A DNA stretch of 55,883 nucleotides from an uncultured Acidimicrobiales bacterium (GTDB taxonomy: Bacteria; Actinomycetota; Acidimicrobiia; Acidimicrobiales; UBA10347), in NCBI GenBank assembly GCA_937991435.1, contig CALKPY010000022.1, positions 1 to 55,883 on the forward strand, given 5' to 3'. The position numbers were made by a program, and so were the translations under genes. The notes beneath the pieces are model-generated. The model worked only from the letters and a program-made list of their open reading frames with translations. It made no database searches and had not been told where the DNA came from. Shown piece after piece: positions 9,056 through 17,352 of this stretch (positions within the stretch are counted from its first letter, which is position 1; each line of letters opens with the position of its first letter).

Positions 9056-9080
9056 CGTTTTGCGCCCCCTCGACCGGAGG

Positions 9081-10043
9081 CTAGCTCACGAGCAATCGCT
9101 CGCTGGCGAGCATCGCTGCGCCCACGACTGCGGAGCGGTCGCCGTAAAGGCCGATCACCACCTGTACGGCTGGCCGATGCTGTCGGCCCAGCAGCGTCGC
9201 ATTTACAGCCTGTTCGACCGTGCGACGAAGCGGTTCACCAATCGACGCAACCCCTCCGCCGAGCACGATGATCTGCGGGTCCAACATATAAATCAGGTTC
9301 TGCGCTCCGACCGCTACCTCTGCTGCATAGGTTTCGAGGGCGACGAGTGCGTCAGCGTCGCCCTGCACCACACAGGCAGTGAGATGCTCTCCGCGAACCG
9401 ATTCGACATCGCCAGCGAGTTGCACCGCCGAAGGAAGGGCGCCGCGCCGTGCCGCGTCGCGTGCCAATTGACCCAAACCGGAACCGCTGGCAGTCATCTC
9501 CCAAGGACCGCGCACCCCAGTCACATGCATTGCGCCTGCGCGGTCAATCACCATGTGTCCGGCTTCACCTGCTAGTCCGTGAGCACCCCGGATAAGAACC
9601 TTTTCCGCCACTATTCCCACGCCGATACCGGTGCCCAGAGCGATGTAGACCATGTTCGACTTGCCAACCGCTGCACCCGACCGGTGTTCAGCCCAGGTGG
9701 CTGCCGTTGCATCGTTTTCGACGACGACTGGTATCAGCAGCGCCTCCTCGAGCATCGCCTGAAGCGGTACCCGTTGCATTTCGGGCAGATGCGGAGAGAA
9801 CAGCAGCATTCCTGACCGATCGACCGCGCCAGCGATACCCAAGCCGAGCGCCTCGATCGCTTGTCCTTGTGCCTCGCTGAGCTCGAGAACGACCGCTTGG
9901 AGCTGGCGGACAAGGTCGGCGGGTGAGTCGGGGCGATCCAGCCGAAGTGTCTCATCGCCGACCGATCCGCCGACAAGTGAGAGTGCCATTGTCTTGGTAC
10001 CGCCGATATCGATGCCGGCGACGTGGCGGCCACTGTCTTTCAT
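9081..10043 (-). CDS. ROK-family sugar kinase lacking the zinc cysteines
   Basis: A 320-residue ROK kinase, glucokinase-like. The N-terminal phosphate loop reads AGIDIGGTKTMA, the catalytic Asp is in VENDATAATWAE (D111), and the substrate loop has GEAGHM (E160, H163). In most ROK proteins the next segment is a CxCGxxGCxE zinc site. Here it reads MHVTGVRGPWE, so the three cysteine positions are His173, Thr175 and Pro180, while H163 and E182 remain. The ATG at 10043 has a GAGGTGAG ribosome-binding site; an upstream TTG at 10079 is less likely. It heads the operon with the LivHM permease and the binding protein, which would fit a kinase for an imported sugar or sugar-like compound. Confidence 0.85.
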   Translation of the reverse strand: MKDSGRHVAGIDIGGTKTMALSLVGGSVGDETLRLDRPDSPADLVRQLQAVVLELSEAQGQAIEALGLGIAGAVDRSGMLLFSPHLPEMQRVPLQAMLEEALLIPVVVENDATAATWAEHRSGAAVGKSNMVYIALGTGIGVGIVAEKVLIRGAHGLAGEAGHMVIDRAGAMHVTGVRGPWEMTASGSGLGQLARDAARRGALPSAVQLAGDVESVRGEHLTACVVQGDADALVALETYAAEVAVGAQNLIYMLDPQIIVLGGGVASIGEPLRRTVEQAVNATLLGRQHRPAVQVVIGLYGDRSAVVGAAMLASERLLVS

Positions 10044-10129
10044 CGACAGAGTCTCACCTCGTGTTGGCGACAGACGCAACGTGACGCCGCAATCTCAAGA
10101 CCCGATCCCACCCGGCCCCGCAGGGTCGA

Positions 10130-10135
10130 TACGAT
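10130..10135 (+). promoter_or_regulatory. -10 element TACGAT, leaderless start of the rhomboid gene
   Basis: TACGAT, then 7 bases, then the GTG at 10143. It lies in the 99-base gap divergent from the ROK kinase. Confidence 0.5.
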
Positions 10136-10142
10136 CGCACCC

Positions 10143-11000
10143 GTGAGTGCAACCCCTACGCAGGCCTGTCGATTGCACCCTGATCGACCTGGCGGCGTTG
10201 CCTGCCAACGGTGCGGTTCTGCAATGTGCCCGGCGTGTATGCATCAGGCATCGGTTGGGGCCCACTGCCCGCAGTGCGTCCGGAGCCACGCCGTGGCAGC
10301 ACGACCAGCGCAACGGGCCGTCAAAAAGGCCACAGGCGACTACCGGCCTCCCGTCACGGTCGCTCTAATCGCGTCGTGTGTGGCAGTGTTCGCGTGGGAT
10401 GTCTTCGCTGGCGGCGCAAACGTCGGACGTTCCGGGTCGATCGCTAACGACTTCGCCCTATGGGCGCCTGCCGTCAAGTTCGACAACGAGTGGTATCGAG
10501 TTATCAGCGCCGGATTCGCCCACTCAGGGTTGATCCACCTGGGCTTCAACATGTGGCTGCTCTGGGTTCTCGGCGGCACGCTCGAGAAGCGCTTTGGTGC
10601 TCTCGCATTTGGAACCATGTACGTGACCGGTCTACTCGGCGGATCGCTCGGAGCCATGCTTGTCGAACCGACGTCGTCGGTCGTTGGCGCATCTGGAGCT
10701 GTCTTTGGCCTGATGGGTGTCACCCTGATTCTGCAGCGAATGGGCGGCATAGGAGTATTTCAATCAGGCATCGGCATGCTCGTCGTGTTCAACGTCGTTC
10801 TGAGCTTCCGCAGTGGCGTGTCATTGGGCGGCCACCTCGGTGGCTTGGCCGTAGGGCTCGCCATGGGCGCGGCTCTGGGCTGGGCCAAAGCGCGTGGAAA
10901 ACAGTCGGAAACCTTGGCGCCTATTGCCTTTGCGAGTATTGGTTTCGTCGCCCTGGTCTTGCTTATTCCGGTTATCGATCGAGCCATCGAACAGTTCTGA
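10143..11000 (+). CDS. rhomboid-family intramembrane serine protease with N-terminal zinc-finger
   Basis: A 285-residue membrane protease. Residues 1-46 form a cysteine/histidine-rich finger (C9, H12, C21, C24, C29, C32, C42, C45), resembling a B-box-type zinc finger. About six transmembrane segments follow. The catalytic serine is in GASGAVFGL (S184) and the partner histidine in GGHLGG (H231). The oxyanion asparagine lies in HLGFNMW (N136). Family members cleave transmembrane segments of membrane proteins. The GTG start is chosen for the leaderless -10 and because it begins just before the finger. A longer upstream reading would overlap the ROK gene. Confidence 0.9.
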   Translation: MSATPTQACRLHPDRPGGVACQRCGSAMCPACMHQASVGAHCPQCVRSHAVAARPAQRAVKKATGDYRPPVTVALIASCVAVFAWDVFAGGANVGRSGSIANDFALWAPAVKFDNEWYRVISAGFAHSGLIHLGFNMWLLWVLGGTLEKRFGALAFGTMYVTGLLGGSLGAMLVEPTSSVVGASGAVFGLMGVTLILQRMGGIGVFQSGIGMLVVFNVVLSFRSGVSLGGHLGGLAVGLAMGAALGWAKARGKQSETLAPIAFASIGFVALVLLIPVIDRAIEQF

Positions 11001-11033
11001 CAGGCGAGCCGGTAGGCGCATCCCCGCTATCGT

Positions 11034-12068
11034 TTAGTCACTACGAGGATCGACCAGAACCTTGAGCCAACCGTGCGTACCGTCGCTGAGTCCGGCCAGC
11101 GCGTCGCTGAGACCTTCGAGTCTCACAGTGGCAGAATGCATCTCCTCGACTCGCAACCGACCATCAGCCATCATCGCCATGGCCATCGCGAACTCTTCGT
11201 GCGTATAGGCCAGCGCAGACTGAACTGAGATCTCTTTACCCAACCAGATGCGTGGATCAATGGTTGCAAGGCCGCTGGCCAGCCCGATCAGGCACATCGT
11301 TCCGCCGCGTCGAGCCAAATCGACGGCCGACTGCACGGTTGCGGCAAGTCCTGCGCATTCGTACACGATGTCTGCGCCGAGTCCGTTCGTGGCGTCGGCG
11401 ATTACTTGCCTCGCGTCGTCGGGGTGCACAGCAACATTGGCGCCAAGCACCCGCGCCATCTCGCGGCGCTCGCTGTGCGGTTCGACCACGATCACTTGGC
11501 CAGCGCCGCCGTTGTTGGCAATCTGAAGCGTGAGTAGCCCAATTGGACCAGCACCCTGAATTACCGCAACATCGCCAAGCCGCAACGAGCTGCGTCGCAC
11601 GGCGTGCAGTGCCACCGTCGCAGGTTCGACCTGCGCTGCTTGCACGTCAGACAGATCGCCCGCAACAGCAAGCACTCGCTTCTGATCAACTGCAATCGAA
11701 GGCGCGAACCCGCCGTGTGCCGGAGCGGTTGGGTGTCGACCCGTTGCATGAGCAAGCGTGGTGGTACACATCGTTGCGTGCCCGGCGGTGCAGGCCGTGC
11801 ACACACCGCACGCCGGTGGGACAGCCACGACGACTCGATCGCCTTCGGCCACTGACCGCACGTCGGCGCCAGCGGCTGAAACAACACCCATCCATTCGTG
11901 ACCACACACAGCAGCGGGGTAGGGATCCCCACTCTGCCAAGCGTGAATGTCTGTGCCACAGATCCCACACAGCGCTACGTCAACGACGACGCCAGAGAGG
12001 GCTGGGGTCGGGTCGGGGAACTCCCTTAGCTCGACTGATTGCTTGCCAGTGATAAGCGCCGCATGCAT
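11034..12068 (-). CDS. zinc-dependent medium-chain alcohol dehydrogenase
   Basis: A 344-residue MDR-superfamily dehydrogenase of the threonine/sorbitol dehydrogenase-like group. The catalytic zinc site is CGICGTDIHAW, followed by GHEWMG. The structural zinc lobe has four cysteines in CGVCTACTAGHATMC. The nucleotide-binding fold starts at VIQGAGPIGLL and the strand ends VVEPHSERR, where a glutamate at the discriminating position suggests NAD. The alcohol substrate is unknown. The ATG at 12068 is preceded by TAGGTT at 7 bases. It is divergent from the ABM-domain gene. A longer frame upstream runs through that gene and is not used. Confidence 0.88.
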   Translation of the reverse strand: MHAALITGKQSVELREFPDPTPALSGVVVDVALCGICGTDIHAWQSGDPYPAAVCGHEWMGVVSAAGADVRSVAEGDRVVVAVPPACGVCTACTAGHATMCTTTLAHATGRHPTAPAHGGFAPSIAVDQKRVLAVAGDLSDVQAAQVEPATVALHAVRRSSLRLGDVAVIQGAGPIGLLTLQIANNGGAGQVIVVEPHSERREMARVLGANVAVHPDDARQVIADATNGLGADIVYECAGLAATVQSAVDLARRGGTMCLIGLASGLATIDPRIWLGKEISVQSALAYTHEEFAMAMAMMADGRLRVEEMHSATVRLEGLSDALAGLSDGTHGWLKVLVDPRSD

Positions 12069-12075
12069 GTGTGTC

Positions 12076-12081
12076 AACCTA
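12076..12081 (-). promoter_or_regulatory. -10 element TAGGTT of the alcohol dehydrogenase gene
   Basis: On the minus strand TAGGTT is followed by GACACAC and the ATG at 12068, a 7-base leaderless spacing. Confidence 0.5.
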
Positions 12082-12135
12082 GGCGACACACCAGCACTCG
12101 CTCGTAGCAGGCTGCTGACATTACGGAGAAGAATC

Positions 12136-12489
12136 ATGATCATTGTCGCTGGCACGATCGAGTTCGCAGACCAAACCGCTCGCGACGCCGTGTGCGTCGC
12201 GAGCATCAACCTGCAGCAGGCGACTCGTGACAACGAGCCCGGTTGCCTTGCCTATACCTTCGCCGCCGACCCGTGTCGAGCGACCTTCGTGCAGGTCTAC
12301 GAACTCTGGGACACCGAAGCATCTCTCGCTGCCCACTTTCATCACGACAACTACTTCAACATGGGTGCCCTGCTTCGCGACGCAGGAATTGTCGCGGCAG
12401 ACAATCGCAAGTATCGATGTGACCTCAGCGAGCCGGTGTACGACGAAACGCACACGGCCCGAGCAGATTTCTTTACTGCTACCGAATAG
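12136..12489 (+). CDS. antibiotic biosynthesis monooxygenase (ABM) domain protein
   Basis: A 117-residue protein of the dimeric alpha/beta-barrel ABM/YgiN group. It starts with the typical strand MIIVAGTIEF. It continues with the helix containing QQATRDNEPGCLAYTFAAD and the strand TFVQVYELWDTEASLAAHF, which are the family hallmarks. Relatives oxidise quinols or act as heme or quinone-related oxygenases without cofactors; the substrate here is unknown. The ATG has a GGAGAAG ribosome-binding site, unlike the leaderless genes around it. It is divergent from the zinc dehydrogenase. Confidence 0.85.
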   Translation: MIIVAGTIEFADQTARDAVCVASINLQQATRDNEPGCLAYTFAADPCRATFVQVYELWDTEASLAAHFHHDNYFNMGALLRDAGIVAADNRKYRCDLSEPVYDETHTARADFFTATE

Positions 12490-12549
12490 CGCACACCGCG
12501 CCGGTCCTAGACGGGCAGTGTCATTCGGCCGACTGCTCACCGGCCTTCG

Positions 12550-13572
12550 CTAGTGGCTGGACAGCACAACCAATCGGTCGTCTGGGTCCAACGTGACGCT
12601 ATTCAACTCCGCTGGCGATAGACGTCTGCCGTCACGCATGACGGCAACGACGGTGCTTCCGTCTGGAGCGTCGAGACGGCCGTTGATCATCACTGGCGCG
12701 CACTCGATCAATTGCAGACCAGAGCTCGCGTTTAGAACGTCGTCGAGTACGGCGACAGCTTCCGGAGCATCTGTGGCGAGACCGAGCATGCGACCAACGG
12801 CGCTGGTGGCATCGACAACTTCGTCGGCACCACCCTGGCGCAGAAGATGCAGGTTCTCTTGCTCACGTCCGCCGGCAACAATATGAAGATCAGGGTTCAT
12901 CTCGCGGGCGGTAAGCGTGATCAGTACTGCCGTATCGTCGCGATTCGGAGCTACGACGGCCGCTCGAGCGGTCGCGATGCTCGCCTGCTCAAGCACTGCT
13001 CGCTGGGATGCGTCGCCCACGATGGCAACGAGTCCTTGATCGAGTGCCTGTTGAATTGCGCTCAGATCTGAATCAACTGCCACGAGGTCTGATGGCGCAG
13101 TGCCACGGTTGATCAGCTCGCGAGCAGCACTCTGCCCGGTGGCGCCGTAGCCGCAAATGACGACGTGGTTATGCACGTTGTGCCTCCATTTTCGGGTTGC
13201 AAAGAACTCGCGAGTTTGGTCGGTCAGCACTTCAACGGTCGTGCCAACCACAAGAATCAGGAAGAGGATTCGTGCGGGAGTGATCAGCAAAATCGCGGCC
13301 AGGCGAGCGCTGGAACTGATTGCCGTAATGTCGCCGTAGCCAGTCGTCGTCACCGTGACCGATGCGTAATACAACGCATCTATTGGCCCAATGTCGTCAT
13401 TGGTTGCACCGTCGACATAGCCGCCGCGGCTCGCCAAAACCACAGCCGCCACGAAAAGGACGAGACCAAGAGCGAGGCCGACACGTCGCGCGATGGCTTG
13501 CAGCGGCGGCCGGTTAGGGCGAGGGACACGAACCAGTTCATGCGAATGTGTCAATCTCACAGGGCGGGCCAC
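12550..13572 (-). CDS. ion-transport channel: 2-TM potassium channel with RCK (TrkA-N/C) domain
   Basis: A 340-residue potassium channel subunit. It has two membrane segments (about 31-50 and 92-115) flanking a pore loop with the K+ selectivity filter TTTGYGD at 75-81. A cytosolic RCK domain follows with the Rossmann motif GYGATG (141-146) and a C-terminal TrkA-C-like lobe (about 265-340). Four subunits would form a ligand-gated K+ channel of the MthK type. The start is a GTG at 13572 with no clear ribosome-binding site, so it is uncertain by a few codons. It follows the LysM gene on the same strand by 65 bases. Confidence 0.9.
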   Translation of the reverse strand: MARPVRLTHSHELVRVPRPNRPPLQAIARRVGLALGLVLFVAAVVLASRGGYVDGATNDDIGPIDALYYASVTVTTTGYGDITAISSSARLAAILLITPARILFLILVVGTTVEVLTDQTREFFATRKWRHNVHNHVVICGYGATGQSAARELINRGTAPSDLVAVDSDLSAIQQALDQGLVAIVGDASQRAVLEQASIATARAAVVAPNRDDTAVLITLTAREMNPDLHIVAGGREQENLHLLRQGGADEVVDATSAVGRMLGLATDAPEAVAVLDDVLNASSGLQLIECAPVMINGRLDAPDGSTVVAVMRDGRRLSPAELNSVTLDPDDRLVVLSSH

Positions 13573-13637
13573 GCTTCAGTCGACGCCGTGCGCAGTGGAC
13601 CACAGATTGGTCTCACTGCACACAGAGTCGTTCCCAA

Positions 13638-14768
13638 TCAGATTTCGGTTGGCGTCGTGCCTGGCGCTGGCCAGCATTCGAGGTTTGTCAGTAGTTCGTA
13701 ACCGTCGCGGCACGGAGCGGTTCCGTACCGGCCATAGGTCGATACTGCTGTCGCGAGCGGAGTTGGCGTAGCGGTAGCTGCGCCACTTGGCGTCGCTGTG
13801 GGCCCGGGTATTGGATAACAAATCCCATCGTTCCACAGGAAATAGCCGGTTGGACAGTCTTCGATGTCGGGGTTAAGCGTGGCCGTCGGAATCGGCGTGG
13901 TCGTTGTTTCGCCAAACGGGTTCGCGTAACACGTGCCCAGGTGGTGGTAGGGGAAGACCTCGTTGATTGCTCGGCAATCTTCGTCGCTTGTTGGAATGGT
14001 TACGCCAGCAGTCGCGACCGGGTCTGTGCCGGTCGTATCTGTGTCGGTTGTGGTCGTGGTCGTGGTCGTGGTCGTGTTGCTAGCAGCCGGCCCGCCTGGA
14101 ATAGTCAACAGCGATCCAATCGAGATGAGGTCTCCACTGATCGACGGGTTTGCGCTGCGCAATGCACTCACGGACACGCCGTACTCGGTCGCGATCGAAA
14201 GCAGGCTGTCACCGCTCTGCACGCAGTGACCAGTTGCTCCCGCCCCACACGAAACCGGAGCTGCAGGCGCGCTGGCCGGAGCGGGAGTTGGGGTCAGCGC
14301 AGGTGCAGCGGCAGTCTCGTCGGTCTCGCTTGTGGAGCCGTCGAGAGCAGGGATAATCAAGCTCTGGCCGACCTTGATCGTGTTGCCGTTAAGATCGTTT
14401 GCTTCGCGCAGATCAGCGATGGGGATGTCGTAGCGTTCCGCAATCAAACCCAGTACGTCGCCGCTCTTTACGACGTACGTCGATGGCTGGCTGCGGTCAG
14501 GGGTCGGCGTGGGAGGCACCTCGGTCGGCGGAATCGTGACTGCGGTCGGCAGAGGAGCGTCGGCCACGGGAACAGAAGCCGCCTGGCTCGACTGGCTCGC
14601 CTCGTCTTCGAGCGGAATGGTCTGCACGTTGTTGGTTGTCGGCTCGGGCGTCACCTGCTCTTCGGTCGATAGATCGGTCGTGCCGTCATCGCCGCCAAAC
14701 AAGCTGCACGCGCTGAACACCAGCCCAGACACCAACACAGCTGCCGTCATCGTTAGTTTGATCTTCAT
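13638..14768 (-). CDS. LysM-domain lipoprotein
   Basis: A 376-residue envelope protein. The signal peptide ends LVFSAC with Cys21 as the lipidation site. Two LysM repeats follow, at about 97-141 (YVVKSGDVLGLIAERYDIP) and 181-225 (CVQSGDSLLSIATEYGVS), which bind peptidoglycan glycan strands. Thr/Pro/Ala-rich linkers separate them, including a run of about ten threonines. The C-terminal part has three short Cys-pair modules (DCRAINEVFPYHHLGTC, DCPTGYFLWNDGIC, PCRDGYELLTNLEC) that look like repeated disulfide-bonded loops of unknown role. The ATG at 14768 has a strong GGAGGT site. Confidence 0.88.
   Translation of the reverse strand: MKIKLTMTAAVLVSGLVFSACSLFGGDDGTTDLSTEEQVTPEPTTNNVQTIPLEDEASQSSQAASVPVADAPLPTAVTIPPTEVPPTPTPDRSQPSTYVVKSGDVLGLIAERYDIPIADLREANDLNGNTIKVGQSLIIPALDGSTSETDETAAAPALTPTPAPASAPAAPVSCGAGATGHCVQSGDSLLSIATEYGVSVSALRSANPSISGDLISIGSLLTIPGGPAASNTTTTTTTTTTDTDTTGTDPVATAGVTIPTSDEDCRAINEVFPYHHLGTCYANPFGETTTTPIPTATLNPDIEDCPTGYFLWNDGICYPIPGPTATPSGAATATPTPLATAVSTYGRYGTAPCRDGYELLTNLECWPAPGTTPTEI
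14051..14074 (-). repeat. 6-bp tandem repeat (TGGTCG x4) inside the LysM gene
   Basis: Four perfect TGGTCG units, with degenerate flanking units, encode part of the poly-threonine linker. The unit length keeps the frame whatever the copy number. Confidence 0.85.
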
Positions 14769-14797
14769 CTTCGTGGACCTCCGTACCCGCCCGCGGG

Positions 14798-15481
14798 TCA
14801 CGCAACAGTAATGCACGAAGGTGACCCAAAGGTGCCACCCCGACGCAACGCTGTCGGTCGCACCGAATCTGTGGCCCGTAAACCGATGCTGATCCGCTGC
14901 CCAGCGTGCCGCATTTTCGGCACGCAATGCTGCCAATGCCGCTGGCACGCACCACCCATAACCAATAGGTCACCCGAGTTCAGATGCCAGTGGCGGGCGG
15001 CCCCACCGCCGACAGGGCGCATCGAGAAGCGCCTGGAAGCTCCGAGTGAGACTAGGGCCACTGTTGAGGCCGGGTGGGCGTGCGCCACCCGGTCCGAATG
15101 CCATGCCACCGAATCGTCGCCAGACCGGTACAGGTTGAAGCCCGCCTGGGGCATCAGCGGGCCGACAGCATGCTCGACGCCTCGTCGCACAGCCGAAAAG
15201 GGGTGTTCGGGGTCGAATGAACTGCTATCGAGCATCGCCTGAAGACGAGGAACTTCGAGTACCCGGTCATACATCACGCGCAACTCGGCCTGCCACGGAA
15301 CGTCTTCGGCAAGACGTTGCATGAGTTGGTCGCTTCCCTCGAGCCACTGCGGGGCGAACCAAACCCATGACCACGGATCGAGCGCGACGATTTCGCCGGC
15401 AGTTGTGGCCAACCGAAGGTCGCCAGTTGACCAAAAATCGAGCTGTTGCGGTTGGACCTGGGGCGGAGCGAGCACAGCCAT
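14798..15481 (-). CDS. AlkB-like Fe(II)/2-oxoglutarate dioxygenase
   Basis: A 227-residue AlkB-family dioxygenase, expected to demethylate alkylated nucleic acid bases oxidatively. The iron ligands are H128 and D130 in AWHSDR and H185 in HWQHCVPK. Arginines in RISIGLR (R196, R202) match the 2-oxoglutarate and substrate positions. The QAGFNLYRSGDDSVAWHSD segment is the family nucleotide-recognition lid. The ATG at 15481 is preceded by TATACT at 6 bases. It sits upstream of the LysM gene on the same strand but 29 bases separate them and their functions are unrelated. Confidence 0.88.
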   Translation of the reverse strand: MAVLAPPQVQPQQLDFWSTGDLRLATTAGEIVALDPWSWVWFAPQWLEGSDQLMQRLAEDVPWQAELRVMYDRVLEVPRLQAMLDSSSFDPEHPFSAVRRGVEHAVGPLMPQAGFNLYRSGDDSVAWHSDRVAHAHPASTVALVSLGASRRFSMRPVGGGAARHWHLNSGDLLVMGGACQRHWQHCVPKMRHAGQRISIGLRATDSVRPTALRRGGTFGSPSCITVA

Positions 15482-15487
15482 GCGTGC

Positions 15488-15493
15488 AGTATA
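15488..15493 (-). promoter_or_regulatory. -10 element TATACT of the AlkB-like gene
   Basis: TATACT on the minus strand lies 6 bases before the ATG at 15481. It is a near-consensus -10 hexamer. Confidence 0.6.
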
Positions 15494-15540
15494 TCGAACA
15501 AGCGTTCGACCGCTTCGATGACGAACTTCGCAGAGCCACC

Positions 15541-15546
15541 TACAGT
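15541..15546 (+). promoter_or_regulatory. -10 element TACAGT of the DUF983-like gene
   Basis: TACAGT is followed by 7 bases and the GTG at 15554. ATGACG at 15518-15523 could be a weak -35 at 17-base spacing. It is back to back with the AlkB promoter. Confidence 0.45.
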
Positions 15547-15553
15547 CACCGCA

Positions 15554-15991
15554 GTGTGCACTGGCCCGACCCACAACACATCGAACTACATGCCCGCTAC
15601 ACCCGAAGTGCCTGCCACGCACAAGATGGTCGTGCGCTCTCTGCGTCGCCGCTGCCCAGTATGCGCCGCCAGTTCCATTAGCCGCCATATGGCCGCCGTT
15701 AAGCAGATCTGCCCGGGATGCGAACTCGACCTCGAACGGCAAGTGGGATCATTCATTGGAGGAATCGGGCTGAACACAATGGTGTCGTTCGTCGCTCTGT
15801 TCTCAACAATCATTGGGGGGTTCGTCATCACCAAAGGCGAGGCCTCGATCACGAGGATCTTGATCCCCGCTCTTATCGTTGCCTTCGGTGTACCGCTGTT
15901 CTTTTATGCCCGCAGCCGTCTGTTGTGGGTTGCCATCGAACTGCGGTTCTGGCCTTTAGAGCCCAACGAAGTCACGCACGCCGTTCAGTAG
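15554..15991 (+). CDS. DUF983-like small membrane protein
   Basis: A 145-residue protein whose core matches the DUF983 pattern. A zinc-ribbon-like RRRCPVC...CPGCELD is followed by two hydrophobic segments (GLNTMVSFVALFSTIIGGFV and ILIPALIVAFGVPLFFYARS). The end is the DUF983 tail LLWVAIELRFWPLEP. The role of the family is unknown. The start is uncertain: the GTG at 15554 has a leaderless -10, and ATGs at 15590 and 15626 are alternatives. It converges on the acyl-CoA dehydrogenase gene with an 11-base gap. Confidence 0.75.
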   Translation: MCTGPTHNTSNYMPATPEVPATHKMVVRSLRRRCPVCAASSISRHMAAVKQICPGCELDLERQVGSFIGGIGLNTMVSFVALFSTIIGGFVITKGEASITRILIPALIVAFGVPLFFYARSRLLWVAIELRFWPLEPNEVTHAVQ

Positions 15992-16002
15992 ACCCCTCGA
16001 AC

Positions 16003-17220
16003 CTACGAGCGGGTCTCGCTCCAGGTCTGCCCCTGTTCGGTATCTGGTTCACGGGGCAGACCCAGCACCTTTTCGGCGACAATGTTTCGTTGCACGGCAA
16101 AAGTTCCACCGCCCAAGGTGAGCGCGGGGGAGAACGTAAAGCCGTAGTGCCAAACGGGATCCACATCAGCGAAAGGCGGCGACGGCGAGTTGATCTCGGT
16201 CGCGCCCGTTCGTGCCGATTGTGGGAGCCTGCCACGCGGACCTGAACCAGCGAGCATTCCGTCACAGCCTGCGAGAGCCTTTGCGGCGGCCATCACGTGC
16301 TGTCCATGCTCATCGGCCATGATCTTCTGTATCGAAGCCTCGGGGCCCGGCGTTCGACCCGCTAAGCGGCTTGACAGCGTGCGCAACCGATTGAGTCGAA
16401 GCACTTCTGCGTCACACCACAGCGCCGCCAACCGTTGACGCATCACAAGGTCTGCGGTGCCACCGTTGGCCCGAACGAGGTCGAGAAGGTCGAGCGCCGA
16501 TGGGCCCGCACCCCACAGCGAACCGCTTGCCGACAGTTGGACGCGCTCGTTTGCCAAGGTGACCTTGGCAAGACGCCAGCCGTCACCTTCGGCACCGACC
16601 ATGTATTCCGCCGGAATGCGCACATCGTCAAAAAAGGTCTGGTTGAAAGAATGAGCGGTTGTCATGTCGATCACCGGCGTCATCGACAGGCCGGGTAGAT
16701 CAGTTGGACAGATGAAGTACGAGATCCCGCGATGTTTCGAGACATCGGGGTTGGTGCGGGCCAACAAGATGCCGTAGGTCGAATGATGCCCGCCGCTGGT
16801 CCAGATTTTCGACCCGTTCACCACATATTCGTCACCGTCACGGACAGCCCTCGTGGACAATGCGGCCAGGTCGGAACCAGCGTCTGGTTCGCTGAACATC
16901 TGGCACCAGATCTCTGACCCGTCGAGCATGCCAGGAAGGAAGCGTCTCTTTTGCTCCTCAGAACCCGCGTGCAAGATTGTGGGGCCGGCCCAGCCAATGG
17001 CGATGGCATTTGACGGACGGCGCACCTCGGCTCGCTTCAATTCCTGCTCAATCACAAGTTGCTCGAGCGGGTCGGCATCAAGGCCAAATGGCCTTGGCCA
17101 GTGCGGAGCCACGTACCCCGCCGCGGCGAGCTGGCCGGGATCCGGGTTCGGATTTTCGACCAACCAAGAGCGCAGAACGTCGCGCAATGGATGCTCGAAG
17201 TCATCGAAGTTGAAGTCCAT
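16003..17220 (-). CDS. acyl-CoA dehydrogenase family flavoprotein
   Basis: A 405-residue acyl-CoA dehydrogenase. The CQMFSEPDAGSDLAAL motif (FAD/acyl-CoA binding) and the strand WTSGGHHSTYGILLARTN are clear. The C-terminal helical domain contains LRTLSSRLAGRTPGPEASIQK. Family members introduce a 2,3-double bond into acyl-CoA thioesters and pass electrons to ETF. The chain-length or ring specificity cannot be told; the VAPHWPRPFG N-terminus is seen in actinobacterial steroid and fatty-acid FadE proteins. The ATG at 17220 is chosen because TACCGT sits 6 bases upstream. No other beta-oxidation gene is adjacent. Confidence 0.9.
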   Translation of the reverse strand: MDFNFDDFEHPLRDVLRSWLVENPNPDPGQLAAAGYVAPHWPRPFGLDADPLEQLVIEQELKRAEVRRPSNAIAIGWAGPTILHAGSEEQKRRFLPGMLDGSEIWCQMFSEPDAGSDLAALSTRAVRDGDEYVVNGSKIWTSGGHHSTYGILLARTNPDVSKHRGISYFICPTDLPGLSMTPVIDMTTAHSFNQTFFDDVRIPAEYMVGAEGDGWRLAKVTLANERVQLSASGSLWGAGPSALDLLDLVRANGGTADLVMRQRLAALWCDAEVLRLNRLRTLSSRLAGRTPGPEASIQKIMADEHGQHVMAAAKALAGCDGMLAGSGPRGRLPQSARTGATEINSPSPPFADVDPVWHYGFTFSPALTLGGGTFAVQRNIVAEKVLGLPREPDTEQGQTWSETRS

Positions 17221-17226
17221 TGACCC

Positions 17227-17232
17227 ACGGTA
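17227..17232 (-). promoter_or_regulatory. -10 element TACCGT of the acyl-CoA dehydrogenase gene
   Basis: On the minus strand TACCGT, then GGGTCA, then the ATG at 17220. It decides between this start and longer in-frame readings. Confidence 0.55.
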
Positions 17233-17352
17233 GGTCAAGCACTCCAGCGATTCCCGAACGCGTTGCGTCAGCACACAGCGCATGTCAGGCATACTGGACC
17301 CTCTGCCCCGTGTCCCCGCCTTCGGCCGGGCGTGGCGCTCAAAGGAGCACCA

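Noticed and set aside
14051..14074. Possible CRISPR-like or regulatory repeat
   Set aside because: The units are 6 bases with no spacers and encode the threonine linker in frame.
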